A stretch of DNA of 64,000 nucleotides, from assembly GCA_024734495.1 (NCBI GenBank), contig JALMQS010000882.1, positions 216,563 to 280,562 on the forward strand, given 5' to 3'. This document shows, piece after piece, positions 1-14,000 of the stretch. Positions within the stretch are counted from its first letter, which is position 1, and every line of letters starts with the position of its first letter. Under the pieces are notes generated by a model, which saw only the letters and a list, made by a program, of their open reading frames with translations, was not told the DNA's origin and searched no databases. Both the position numbers and the translations under genes were made by a program. The stretch comes from Forficula auricularia (lineage: Eukaryota; Arthropoda; Insecta; Dermaptera; Forficulidae).

Positions 1-993
1 AAATGGCAAGGCCAGAAATTCATACAATTATGAACTCCAGACTCCTCAAAAGGAAAGAAAAATAGGCGCCCACTGGTCCGAAGAGAAAATTAAGGGTTGA
101 AAAAGAGATAAGTACAACACGATGCACCCATAGGGGGAAAATCCTTAACACAATGATCGAGAAAATATAAACGCAGCTTCTTCGTGGAAAGTAAATAATC
201 GAATGAAATAAATACTAATTAGTAAACAAAACAACAATAGCGATTATCCAATTAGCAGCGACCAGGAAATGGCTCTAGTGAGTGAGCCCTGGCGCGCTTT
301 TTAGATGGATTGGTGAAATGCGAAATATCTAGTATTCGATTTGGCTCGATCAGACGTCTGCGTTATGGAAAGTATTTTATTTTTAAAAAAAACACCCAGA
401 GCTTTTTCATAAAAATATTTTTAGACACGAATATAATACTAAATGTGACATTAAAAAGTCCATTTAATAACGTCATAAAAATTTATAATAAAGTACCTTT
501 AGAGATTAAGAGTTTGCCAACCAACGCTCTTTCTTTTGAAGAGAAAACTAAAATGCTACTTGCTAACTTTCGGGGGGTGGAGGGGTTCAGGGGGTGTGGG
601 AGGTCCGGGGAGCGAGGGGGGTTCGGTGATTAATATAAAGCTTTTAACTGAACCAAAAAGTTACCTAGTATCGCTCGGTGGCCAGGTACTTATTATTATA
701 TGGGTGATCGTTTTTAAGTATGGTCAACGACAACTGAGAGAGTTTAAAACGATAACAGATGTAGGGATCAAAACGTCGTGTTTTATATTTTTATGTGTTT
801 TATTAGTTTGTAAATAAATATGTATATATTTAATTGTAAAAAAAGGTGGTTTTTAATAAAAAGTTTTAAAATAATTGATTAAAACACCAGACTAATTATG
901 AAGAAGAAAACTAAGATTTAAACTTTAAATTTATCTAAAAACAAAATTTTGGTTCAAATGCATCAATTTAAATTAAATCTATCCATTTATCTA
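1..993. other. Left edge: no gene recognised, one Helitron-like 3' end
   Basis: AT-rich. A G-rich stretch at 571-625 followed by a degenerate hairpin and CCAGGTACT at about 691 is a family-1 Helitron-like 3' end. The expected last TBK1 exon was not identified here. Confidence 0.5.
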
Positions 994-1818
994 TCTACTC
1001 TTATTAAACGAGCAAAAATTGTATATTATATATTTATATATTTGTATCTTAGTTCTATTTTGAAAACGGCTCTACCGATTTTGATGAAATCAACTCTATT
1101 AACAAGTTTTGAGAATGAGAAAACGATCTGGCTAGGTCTGGACCTCGACAAATTTCATCTCAATTGATCTTTTCTTAATTAAAGTAATTATTGATAGATG
1201 AAAATCTCAATAAAAAAGTTTGTTTACATTTTTTTTCAATTATCTTTTATTTATTAATTGGTTTTTTTAATTTTAAAATCCACTAATAGGTTATACCAAA
1301 TATTGTTATATATTAGAATTTGCCAATTTAATTGATTAAAATTCCTCTTATTAAAAAACACGGACTAAAAATATTATCGGAAGCGAGAAGATCAAAAGTA
1401 CAGTTGATGGTGGGGAAGTAATCTCCGAAATCGAAGCCTCAAATACAATGTACACATTATTTCATGTAAAAAATTGCTTCAATAAAATTATTATTTATTT
1501 AATTGATTAAAAAACTCGATAAATTGTTATTTAATTAAAAATAATAATTATACGGAATTTATTTATATACCTATATATACATAATCTGTGGGCCACTAGA
1601 AAGCTAGAAATGCAAAAACTGGGTGCGGGGTGGGGATGGATGTGGGGAATCTAGGGGTGGGGTTTCGAGGGGGGGGGGGGTAAGTTGGGGGTGGCGGTGG
1701 GGGGTGCAGTGGTGGGGGCGAGGTGCGTGGTTTCGGGGGTTCAGGGGGCGTATACTATATATATATATTTGTATTTTTTTACTAAAGTTACCGTGCATTG
1801 CTCGGTGGCTCCACGTAC
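994..1818 (+). mobile_element. Helitron-like element, family 1, full length
   Basis: Begins TCTACTCTTATTAAACGAGC and ends with a hairpin (ACCGTGC/GCTCGGT) followed by CCACGTAC, with an A before and a T after. It contains a G-rich block at 1619-1752. Non-coding. Ends differ from canonical CTRR, so Helentron or another rolling-circle class is possible. Confidence 0.6.
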
Positions 1819-1856
1819 TTTTAGTTAAATAAATAAGAAAATTGCGAATAACTTAC

Positions 1857-2086
1857 TTTGCCCTTTCGAGATGACTATAAAACTTTTGTGATTCATCAAT
1901 TATTCTTGATTGGAAACTCTCAAGTCGCCGTTGACTTGAGTCCATATCTTTATCAAGAATTTGTGCTTTTTGATAAACGGTTTGTGCCATTTTATACCAA
2001 TCGGCATGGGAGTCGACTAGATGTTCAACAGCTGGAAGAGCTTCGGATTCGAGCAAGTGACGGATACGGCGACCATTCTCTCCGAC
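1857..2086 (-). CDS. TBK1: TBK1 exon 9 (coiled-coil region)
   Basis: 230 nt starting [17 protein letters not shown], reading through [18 protein letters not shown] and [14 protein letters not shown], and ending in phase 2 at donor GTAAGT. It is helical and charged, as in the C-terminal coiled coil of TBK1. At least one further coding exon is needed and was not recognised in 1-1856. Confidence 0.87.
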
Positions 2087-5000
2087 CTAAGTAAACAATA
2101 AAGCCAAAGATACATAGATAAATGAAAACATACATATTATTCAGACAAATACTCTATCAATTGATTCTAGTGAGCTTTGAATTATTTTGAATTTAAAAAT
2201 ATCTTGAGACTTAAGCTCATCACGAGACTTGACCATACACCTGCTTCTATCTTGTATATTTTTTTTTTCAATTAATACACAATAAATATATACCGGGTGA
2301 GTTTTTTATCTTGAGACAGTCTTGTAATTCAAAAACAGTGCACCATATGGAAAAAAGTTTCAAATAAAAGTATGTTTATATCGAGGGGGAAACTAAAATA
2401 CTTATTATTTGTCGACGTAGAACAAGCTTTCAAGGGTATTTCAATGTCAAGTTCTGTTTTTTAAATAGAACCCTATATTTTTCTATAAGTCTACTTAATC
2501 TACAAAAAAAACCGAACAACTTTCGTAAGAACTATTTTTTAATACGACATCAAATAAACAAAATAGATGAAACAATTAGATCTCAAAAAAAATCTTAATA
2601 ATTATTTTTAACAATTATTTAACTTAATTATCAAATAATAATGAATAAATAATTAATTATTAAATAAATAATTTAATAATTTTGCGACACTGTTCTGATA
2701 CATTCCAGAGTATTTTGCAAGTCTTCTGGGTGAATTCCAGTCCCAATCATGCGCGGATCCAGGGGGGGGGGCGATGGGGCGACCGCCCCCCCTTCCCAAA
2801 GCATTGGAGATCAACATTTTTTATATGTTTATTTAATTTTTTTTTTTATAACATTAAATTTTAAAATTGAAGAAAATAATGTTCTATGTGTGTGGGGGCG
2901 GCGTCTCTGACCCCCCCCCCCAAAAAAACAGAGGTCTGGATCCGCGCCTGGTTCCAATTTCGTTATTTTGGCCTGTTTCAGTTTCTTCATAGCATTTATA
3001 TTTCCTGTTTTTTTAACAGATTTACAACATGATAAAATGAAGCTTGTGAGGGTGTATTCCTATCAGGAAAACGGCAGCCCCATAATAATTCTTCTTACAC
3101 ATTCACCGCATAAATTAAGACCATTTTAATTCTGTCTTCAACAAAAAATACTCCATTTTTATTATGGTAATACAATATAACTATCTACTGGATTGACACG
3201 AGAAATAAACTTTTTTAAAGTCAAGAATTTTAAATAGATCTTTTAAGTAGAAAATAATCTCTTAAATCTGAGTATAACGAAGTTTTAATTTCATTATAAA
3301 CACTTATTTTCATTGTTGTGACTTTTCGATTTAATATATATTTATTTAATAATTAATTATTTAATCATTATTATTTGGTAATTAAGTTAAATAATTGTTA
3401 AAAATAATTATTAAGATTTTTTTTAGATCTAATTGATTCGTGTATTTTGTTTATTTGATGTATAAAAAAAATAGTTCTTATGAAAGTTGTTCAGTTTTTT
3501 TTGTAGATTAAGTAGACGTATAGAAAAATATAGGATTCCATTTTAAAAACAGAACTTGACGTTGAAATACCCTTGAAAGCTTGTTCTACGTCAACAAACA
3601 ATACCGTAGTTTAGTTTCCCCCTCGATATAAATTTTTATTTGAAACTTTTTTCCATATAATGTACTGTTTTTGAATTATAAGACTGTCTCAAGATAAAAA
3701 AAACTCACCCGGTATATTTATTTGCATCAAGCAGAAGACATTCTCATTGATTTCTTCTTATGAACCATCTTTTTTAGAGTATATGATTGCAGTAATTTTT
3801 TAGTAGGTATATTCAAAAGTTCTAAAAAAAATGAGTGAATAGGGCAGCAAGATTTTTAAATAATCTAATTATTATAAACAGTGTAAAAATGATGATTTTT
3901 TCTTGTTAATTATTAGAAGTTTTGTAGTCGACATAGTTCAATTTTTTCATATCTTTAGAGCCATTTTTGAGATTTAAAAATAGTTTTAAATAGAACACGG
4001 GACAACAGAAGTTACACCTTTATGGTGCAACATCTTGTTGTATCACATACATTACAAAGTATTGATTGTAAAGTGAAATAAGGAAAAACAAGAAAGTGTT
4101 TTATCGCCAATGAATTTTAACTTAAACTTAGAAGAAATGATCAAGAAATTTTAATAATAAAAAATTTGTAGATAAGAGTAATTGCAACAGATCAGTCTTA
4201 GGATGTATTTTTACCTTTTAATGATATTCAAATTAAATTAAACTGTTAAAAGTTTGAGCAATAAAATGTATCTGTGTGTGAATGTGTGAGTGTGTTACCC
4301 TTTTTCTAACTAATAAATCGTAGGTCGAAGGATAAACTTTTTCCTGTCGACTCATTGCCTCCCTCTTCATTTGTTCAGGATTCTTTTAAGTCCGAAAAAA
4401 GGGAAAAAAATCTTTTATTAGCCATCATGTGAAAACAAAACGTTTTTGGACCTTATATGAATATTTTTATTTTATTAGTTAAATTAAAATAATATGATAT
4501 ATAAAGAGAAATCAATGAGTCTGTCCTCTGCTAGATGCAAATAAACATACACATACTTATATAAATAAATACAAATCTTAGAAAAAACAATCTTCAAACA
4601 TTTATTAAAATACCAAACTTTTCGAGAGAATTTCTCCCTTTATCAATGGAATTTAAATAAATTTAAAAAAAAAAAAAGTTGCTTTATAAAATGAATATAA
4701 AGCAACACTAAACAAATAAATATTTTGAAAAATAGACAATGATAGGAATGTCTTGGTGGTGAATTACCTTGAAATATACCATAATTTATTTATTTTAATA
4801 TCTATCTACTCTTATTAAACGAGAAAGATATATATATATATATAGTACCTGGAGGTACCGAGCGATGCTCGGTAACTTTTCCTTCAGTTAAAAGCTTTAT
4901 TTTAATATTATTTTAATTTAAAATTCTGATAAAAATGTCGATTTTTATTTGAGAGCCGTTTTCAAATTAAAAAAATACAAATATATATAGTATTCGCCCA

Positions 5001-8000
5001 CTGTACCGCACCCCCACCTCCACCCCGCTCCCCGGTCGACCCCACTCCCGAAACCTTGCCCTACCCCCGGGTCCCCCACCACTGCACCCCACCTCCTGCA
5101 CCTGTTTTGATTCAACCATATGATTCATTTTTATTCATCCAATTGTTAATAAATAAAACCTATCAAAATGTGTTGTTTTTTCAGAAAATTGAGACCTGCT
5201 TATGCGAAATATATTTTTAAATAAATTCTTGATTATTTTTTATTCTATTAAATAAATAAAATTCTTTATAAAAACAATTATAAAACGTTTATTAATATTT
5301 CTAACGTTTAGGTTGAACAAAATATGTTAAAAACCACAATCACAATACTTCTTCAAGGCCTTTGAGAATAAAGGATTTACCCGACCCATTGTCTGCCTGA
5401 GCACAAAAGGAAAAGGGAAACCTTTTTTTAAAACCCTAAGAATGGGATTTGTCTAACTGAGAATAATTAATTTGATTATGAAAAAACCCATCAAAAACAA
5501 TTTTGTCGAAGATGAAACCGAACAGACCTCGAACAGATCGAATTGTCACCCCAAAAACCCCCTAACTCGTGAATTTCATCAAAATCGGTAGAGTCGTTTT
5601 CAAAATAGAACCAAGATACAAATATATATACAAACAAATATACAATTTTTGCTCGTTTAATAAGAGTAGATAATAATATTTGTAATGATCTATTAGTGGA
5701 ATTTAAAATTAAAAAACCAATTAATAATTAAAAGGAAATTGAATAAAAATGAAAATATACATTTTTATCGAGACAACCAACTGTGAATAATTATTTCAAT
5801 TAACAAAAAAACCCATCAAAAACAACTTAGGCGAAGATGAGACCGTGACAGATCGAATGACCAACTTAAAACCCTCCTAACCCGTGAATTTCATCCAAAT
5901 CGTTAGAGCAGTTTTCGAGAATATAAGATTTGATCGTTTAAAATAATAAGATATTTTATCTGTTATTTCTCTCATTGGTTCAAATATCCGATTGAATCTA
6001 GGTAAATAGTAAGAAAGTCACTCAACAAACGTATTCATGTTTATTTGCTTCAAGCAGATGACAACCTCATTGATTTCTCTTTATGAATCAACAATTCTGC
6101 TGCTCCGACAAAACATTATTTTTTTTAAATGTACTGATGTTGTCCGGCATCAACCTCCTAGAACACTCTGACTAATGTAATGTTTGTTATTATATACCTT
6201 AATACGTTCTAAAACATGAAATTGTTCATCGTTATATGTGAGATTCCTTTGAGCGCGATCGCGAATCAAATGTTGCCAGGAATCACGCATTCGTTCAACG
6301 AGAATGCGAGCTCTTGCTGGAGATTTGGTTTTATATGGACACGAGACCACTTGGGAAGCTGAGGTCCACTCGCGATGTAATTCTCGATCAATAACATATC
6401 TGAAATCAAAATAATCGTTTTGATAAGAGTGTTAGGTACAAGCACGCCGTTCAAGATATGCCATCAGACGGTTCATTTTGATTAAGATTGAAGTAGTTTT
6501 TGGAGACGCACACACACACACACACACTATAGTACATTCTAATCTAATGGAGGTCTGGGAGTAGGGAAACTCATTACCAACCATATTTTTCTACCTCCCT
6601 TGTATACGGCAAGTGATTATGTAATGGATTGAGGATCCATTATCGTTTCTTATGTTTTCGCGATGAGAGTTACTTAGCCGCACCTGATAGGTGCGTTTCC
6701 GTGTGTCACCGCGAGGAGGTGAACTCTCATATCCTTTCCTGAGTCCAAGTATTTTATAACTTTTAAGGAGTTAGGTGTTGGTTCTAGGTGAAACATTTTA
6801 ATATAATAATAAAACTTGAGCAAGATGGGAGGTCGGTTTCACAAAAAAACAAAATAGAGTTTTGAATTCGATATATTTCGGGGGTGAGCCCATCATCAGG
6901 AGTCAAAGTAAACTGATTATACAATGGAAAAATAATTTTACAAATAACAATTTTTTTAATATTTTTTGAAATGTATGTTGTGAGGGTAAAGTAGGGGTTT
7001 ACTCCTGATGATGGGCTCACCCCCGAAATATATCGAATTCAAAACTCAATTTTGTTTTATTTATTTTTTTGTGAAACCGACCTCGCATCTTGCTCAAGTT
7101 TTATTATTATACCAGGTATTTTACTTATACACTAGGATTTTGTTGAATAGGTCAACAGCTTATATCTAGTGGAAAGTATCTATACTAAGTTGCTAGATTT
7201 CTATTGATTATTTTAATAGTTATCTACTTGTTAGTTTTTATTTCTAATTGTGTGTGTTCCAACCCTATTGGTTAGAATTTCTACTTGCCCAGAGTAGAAA
7301 TGGTGCTGCTCTGAGTTGCTTAATCTAGGTTAGTCTTATATATTAGCATGCTTGAAGGGGCCGGGACTTTGCAGTGCCCGTTCCTTGTTGGTCTGATCAG
7401 AATAGTTAGTCAGACCCAATTAATTATAAAAAGTGAGAGAGAAGGAACGGACAAGTAGTATTGTATTTCTAATGCCGTTTGTCCTTAGTCTTCTATTTCC
7501 GCGTTTTCAAGATCGTCCAGAGTGAGGCTCCTTAGTTGTTGGATTGTGAGTCTCTGGTGGGGGGAGGCCTATATTTTTTCGATATCTCTCTTTAAATTAT
7601 TGTTTGAGATTCTAAGTTTATTACGAAATTCCCTTTCCATACCTTTGATGTTGTTGCCGTATGGCTGGGTCGATATCAGATAAAAATACTTTGGAAAATT
7701 GCGACATTTCATTCTGCCAATCGGCTGAGGGTTCAATATTTGAAATGTGCCCAGTCGTTTGTACAAGTTCTATTATTGATGATTCACTCTAAATAAATAA
7801 ATAAAATTATAATAAATTAATATTTTTATGAAAGGAAGAAATTAATTAAAAAGATTTTGTTTTGAAGAGAGTAGCAGATGAGGTTGATGCAAATAAACAT
7901 ATACATTCGGGTGAGTTTTTTTTATCTTGAGACAGTCCTATAACTCAAAAACAATGCATTATATGAAAAAAAGTTTCAAATAAAAGTTTATTTTTATCGA

Positions 8001-11000
8001 AGGGGAAACTAATAATCTACGCTATTGTTTGTCGACCTAGAACAAGCTTTCAAGGGTATTTCGAGGTCAAGTTTTGTTTTTTAAATGGAAACTTATATGT
8101 TTCTGTACATATTCTTAATCAGCAAAAAAAACTGAACAACTTTCATAAGAACTATTTTTTTATACGAAATCAAATAAAAAAAAATATTAAATCAATTAGA
8201 TCTCAAAAAAAAATCCTAATAATTATTTTTAACAATCATTCAACTTAATTATCAAATAATAATGATCAAATATTTAATTTTTAAATAAATTATTTAAAAA
8301 TAATTAATCATTTAATAATTTTGCCCTCAGGAGCTTCATTTTATCATGTTGTACCTAAATCTATTTAAAAAACAAAAAAATCAAAAAATAGAAAATATAA
8401 AGTCTATGAAGACATTTAAAAGGCCAAAATAACGAAATTGGAACTGGAATTCATCCAGAAGATTTGCAATACACTCATAAACTCTGCAATGTCTCAGAAC
8501 AGTGTCGCAAAATTATTAAATTATTTATTTAATAATTAAATATTTGATCATTATTATTTGATAATTAAGTTGAATGAATGTTAAAAATAATTATTACAAT
8601 TTTTTTTGAGATATAATTGATTTATTATTTTTTTTTATTTGATGTCGTATAAAAAAATAGTTCTTATGAAAATTGTTCAGTTTTTTTTTTCTAGATTACA
8701 TAAACATATAGGTTTCCATTTGAAAAACAGAATTTGACCTCGAAATACCTTTGAAAGCTTGTTCTAGGTCGAAAAACAATAGCGTAGTTTAGTTTTCCCC
8801 CTGATATAAATAAACTTTTATTTGAAACTTCTTTCATATAATGCACTAGTTTTTGAGTTATAAGACTGTCTCGAGATAAAAAAACTCACCCGGTATATAT
8901 AATTTAATTGTTGGAGCCAAGGGCGGATCCAGGGGGGGAGGGCGGAGGGGGCGATCACCCCTCCCATAGAGGCCCGTGCCTGGCAAAAAAAATTTGTAAA
9001 AAAACAAACATTTATTTTTTCAAAAAATTTTAAAATTGAAAATAAAGTTCTATATGTGTGTGTGCGTGTGTGTGGGCGGCGTCTCTGACACCCCCCCCCC
9101 CCCCCCCGCTTGGACAATTCGATCGCGACACACTTCCGAGATAAAAAGTAGATCTTACATCGGGCACCTTATATACATTCACCCCCTCCCCATAAAAAAT
9201 TCCTGGATCCGCCCTTGGTTGGAGCCTATAGATTCGAATGTTTGACCTTTATCATCAGTCTTTTTAATTAGAAATATTTTATCATTATTTCTCATGGGTT
9301 CAATTACCAGATTGGATATATAGAAAAATTCGTTATGTTGGTATAGCAATCTAGTTAACGTTAATCGTTTGTTATGGCTAGCTTGTTTTAAGAAAATGAA
9401 TTTTTTCTATATCCAATCGGGTAATTGAACCCATAAGAACTAACAGATACAATATTTCATATATATAAGTATATATGTTTATTTGAATCAAGCAGATGAT
9501 AACCTCATTGATTTCTCTTTATATATAAATTAATATATATTAGTTTTTTAAATAATAACAAATATAAATAAAATTATTGAAATCAAAAGAATCTTACTTT
9601 ATCGATAGCGGAAACTGTTAATTTAAGACAGGATATTAATTCCCTGAGTCGGTCTGCTTTGGCTAGAATTGCCTCGAGATCATGAATCGCTTTGGTTGTT
9701 AATTGTTCAGCTGACAAGTGGAGTAATTGACTGACCATGGAAAGCCTTTCAATTCGTCGTTTACAAGCATGGGCGACTGAGCAAGCTTGCTTTCCGACCC
9801 CTGCATCTTGCTCCACCGAGAGGAGGGACGGAAATAATGGAAATTTAATAGGAACACTAAAAAACATTGAAATATATATTATTTATAATGTATTAGAATT
9901 TGTGGCTGTTTATTAGATAGATAAGATAGATAGATAGATAATAATTTATTGTTTAAAGCCAGTTTGGCTAATACAATTTTGAAAAAATAGAATAAAAAAC
10001 AAAAATACAACAATAAAACATTATAAAAAAAATAAAGTAAATAAAACGAAAAACAAAAAAATTAAAAAAAAAAATTGAAAATCTTATTTAAAATTTATTA
10101 TTTTATCTATTCATTAACTATGAATGCCCGGATGCGGAGAGCCTCAACCACAAATCGAAACAAGCCTTTTGCTTGTTCCATATTACAAATGTTCATTATA
10201 ATTTCCAAGAAGTTATGGATCATCTACCACCTCAGAGGCAAGAAAATATTTACACAAATAGTGACTGCGCGAACCAGTGAATATCGGACAATCTACCAGA
10301 ATATGTTTTAAATCTTCCTTTGCCTGCATATTGCATAGCGTTCACACTTGGGTCCAATTTATAACTGTTGGAGTTGACATAAAAATGTACAACTCGAGCA
10401 TTTGTGGTTCTTAGTTGGTGGATAAGTCGCGTTTTGGAGATGGGCAAACGCGTGTTGAGGAGAAATTTATTATTAGGGTCCAGACGCCCATATAAGGGTG
10501 CATAAGTTGAACCATTTATAGTCTATTGATCCTCCAGGCAGTAAACATTCCGCAATCCACACACCAGAACGTCCCTAGCTGCCCTGATTGCATCCACATT
10601 TTGGGGATCCCATAGTCTCAACCCATCAATCCTTATAAAAAAACTGTGCACCTGGGACACCCAGTTATATTTAACCTTATTAGACTCGGTGTTATGAAGA
10701 CAAACCAATCGGTTGTAGCAAATTCGGGGGAGTCTACTGGATGGCATAGCGAGAATCCTACACATCCAGTTAAATGATAGCTCGAAAACAACCACCGGAA
10801 GTCTGACCGGTTCGAATTCATCCCTAACGATGTGGCCGGGAGTTGATCTGTTCAGAAAGTATAAGCTTTTAAAAAACCCGACCTGGGCTTTTTCGATAAT
10901 ATCTGGGTAACGAAGAGCCCGAATTTCTGAATTGTTCAAAAGCTCGCTCAAAACAGCAGCCTCATATAAGCGCATGATCGAGCCATGATAGCCTACTCTT

Positions 11001-14000
11001 GATCCAAAAATAACAGGCTTTACCCCAGCAAAGGCAGCGTTGGCTCTTTTAACCATTATGTTAGCAGTGTTGAGGAAGAGACCAGATGAAGAGAAGTTAA
11101 TGCCCCGGTAACAAAAGTCATTAAGGCTGTTTTATTATTTGATGACAGCAAGAAATTTTTTTTTCTATTTCAACCAAAATTTTAAACTTCATCAGGACAA
11201 AAAAAGCATTTAAAATAAGAAGGTAGTACTAAGCATGGGCGTACCCGGATATGGTCAAGAGAAGCAGCTGAATCCACTTAGATTATACATTTTAAACTCA
11301 TCAGAATGCACGATGTTTCGACTCCTATTTCTGGAATCGTTTTCAGGTTTAAGATCAGTCACCTCCAAAAATTCTGATTTCATTCCAATGTGTAATCTAA
11401 GTGGTTTAAGCCGAAACATCTTTCCTGATAAACAGCTCAAACAACGAAATACCAGATCTTTAAAGTAGAATTGTTAATACAAGGGCGTCCTCAGTGGGGG
11501 ACTCTGACCCCCTCCCTTGGCTGTGATTTTTTATTTTTTTTTAATTTTAAAGTAGAAATTTTTTTTTTTTATCCTAATTTTTTTGACATACAGTGTATTT
11601 ATTTGTATGAAAATAATTTTATTCACCAAACTTTAACTTATATACAGGGTGTCCCGTATCACAACGATAGACCGTGAACAGGGGATAGGGCAATTTAAGA
11701 CGGTCCTGAAAATAATTATTTTTTTTTAATAAAAGCCTCATAGTTTTCGAGTTATAGACATTTTTTTGAAAATGGAGAAAATCTCTACCCTACCCTGCCC
11801 TAAATAATGAGATGCTGTGGCTACAAATTTACATATTTTATTATTCTAATTTTTCTTACGCAAACCTGAATAGCACTGCTATTGACCAAAATTCAAAATA
11901 AAACAATAATTAGTATTCTTTTGGAGAAAATAATATTTTTCTATGACTTATGTTTTAAAAAATTTTGATCATCTAACTTTGAATCATCTTTAGGGCCGGT
12001 TGTATGTCACAAAGTAAATGCTTTTTACCACTAACACAGGGTAGATGGTAAATGGAGGGATTGGGATGGCCAATCAGATGCCAGGCACTGTCAGTCGCTG
12101 GTATCTGATTGGCCATCCAATCCCTCCATTTACCATCTACCCTATGTTAGTGGTAAAAAGCATTTACTTGCGACATACAACCGGCCTTTAATGTAAAAAA
12201 AAACTAGTAAACTAGCATGGTAAGTTATTTAAAAAATTGCCCCATTTAGTCGAGATTTCAAAATGGCACAGCAGTTGCTACTTTAGAAAAAAAAATATTG
12301 TGTATTTTTTAGGCAAAATTAGCTAATTTTAAAAATATATTTTGATAGTGTTATTTTATTTAATATGTTAATCAATTATGTCGCATCTTAATTGAAATAA
12401 TCTTTGGCTATTAATAGCTATTATAGCATTAATGTCTATAATAGCCAAAGATTAGTTCAATTAATGCGACACATTGAATAAAGTAAAAACACTATCAAAA
12501 TATGATATTAAATTAGCTAATTTTGCCAAAAAAATACAAATATTTTTTTTCTAAAGAAGGAAATACTAAGTGCTGTACCATTTTGAAATCTAGACTAAAT
12601 GGGCCAATTTTTTTAAATAACTTGCCATGTTGTTTACTAGAAATTTTTTTACATTAAAGATGATTCAAAGTTAGCTGATGAAAATTTTTTAAAACATAAG
12701 TCCGAGAAAAATATTTTTTTCTCCAAAAGTATAGTACTTATGGTTTTATTTTGAATTCTGGTCAATAGCAGGATTATTCAGGATTGCGTAACAAAAATTA
12801 GAATAATAAAATATGTAAATTTGAGGCCACAACATCTCGATATTTAGGGCTGGGTACGATTTTCACCATTTTCAAAAAATGCCTATAACTCAAAAACTAA
12901 GAGATTTTTATTAAAAAAAATTTTTATTTTCAGGACCGTAATAAATTGTCCTATCCCCCGTTCACGGTTTATCGTTGTGATGCGAGACACCCTGTATATA
13001 TTGGCTGATAGATAGATTGAAAATAAATTCAAAATTAAACAAATATAAATAATATAAAAAATTACTTGGTAGGATCTTCTCCTAGTATCACATTATTGTT
13101 TTCGTTACTATATAGCACCAGTGGATTTGTAGATTTAGTTTTAGGAAAATTAACACAGGGGGTTTGCTCGTCTACGAGGCTTGTTAACGCCTTTCCTTGA
13201 TATAATAATATTTGGTTTTCAGGAGTCACGTTAGTTTCATCTTGGATCCTCGCTTGTAACTCTTGAAGGTGACCCTCAAGAGGAAGATAGATATGTTCAG
13301 TTTGAGATCGATGTACGTGAAACACATGAACGATTCGACGAGATAAAATAGTTGTAACCTGAAAAATGTTTCAAATAGATTAGATCGGGATTTTTTTTTT
13401 TTTGTTTAATTAAAAATTAAACGTTTTAAATTTTTCGTTTTGAGAAAAAATAAAATGATAAAAATGTATATATAGAAAGAAAAAAGTAAGATATTTTTAG
13501 ATTTAAATAGGAAATATTTTCAATCTGTTCGATGACTGTATGTGTTTGCTAAGAATGAATCTTATCTTATCTTATTATATTAAACGAGCAAAAATTGTAT
13601 ATATATATCCGGTCGGGTTCTCGAAAACGGCTCTAACGATTTGGATGAAATTCACGGGTTAGGAGGATTTTGTGTTGGACATTCGATCTGCCAAGGTCTC
13701 ATCTTCGGTTAAGTTGTTTTTGATGGGTTTTTCGTTAATTGAAATAATTATTCACAAGTGGGTTGTCTCGATAAAAATGTTTATTTACATTTTTATTCAA
13801 TTTCCTTTTTAATAAATAATTGGTTTTTAATTTTATATCCCACAATAAGATCGTTATAATTATTATTATATATGAAAAGTTGGGCAATTTAATTAATGTA
13901 TTTTTTCTATATTAGAATTTGTCAATTTAATTGATGAACTCAAAAATTGTTATTTAATTATAAAAAATTATTATACGGTATTTATTTATAAGGCTTGAAA

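Larger units (their letters stand above)
6757..7111. mobile_element. Fold-back ribozyme element in TBK1 intron 7
   Basis: Arms at about 6803-6912 and 6994-7112 are inverted copies, each with a hammerhead. Imperfect duplication CCARGTATTTTA lies at 6741 and 7112. A fragment of the same left end occurs inverted at 22245-22297. Confidence 0.6.

Noticed and set aside
6505..6530. CRISPR or other short-repeat array
   Set aside because: It is a simple AC dinucleotide microsatellite in a TBK1 intron. No spaced repeats of CRISPR type occur in the window.
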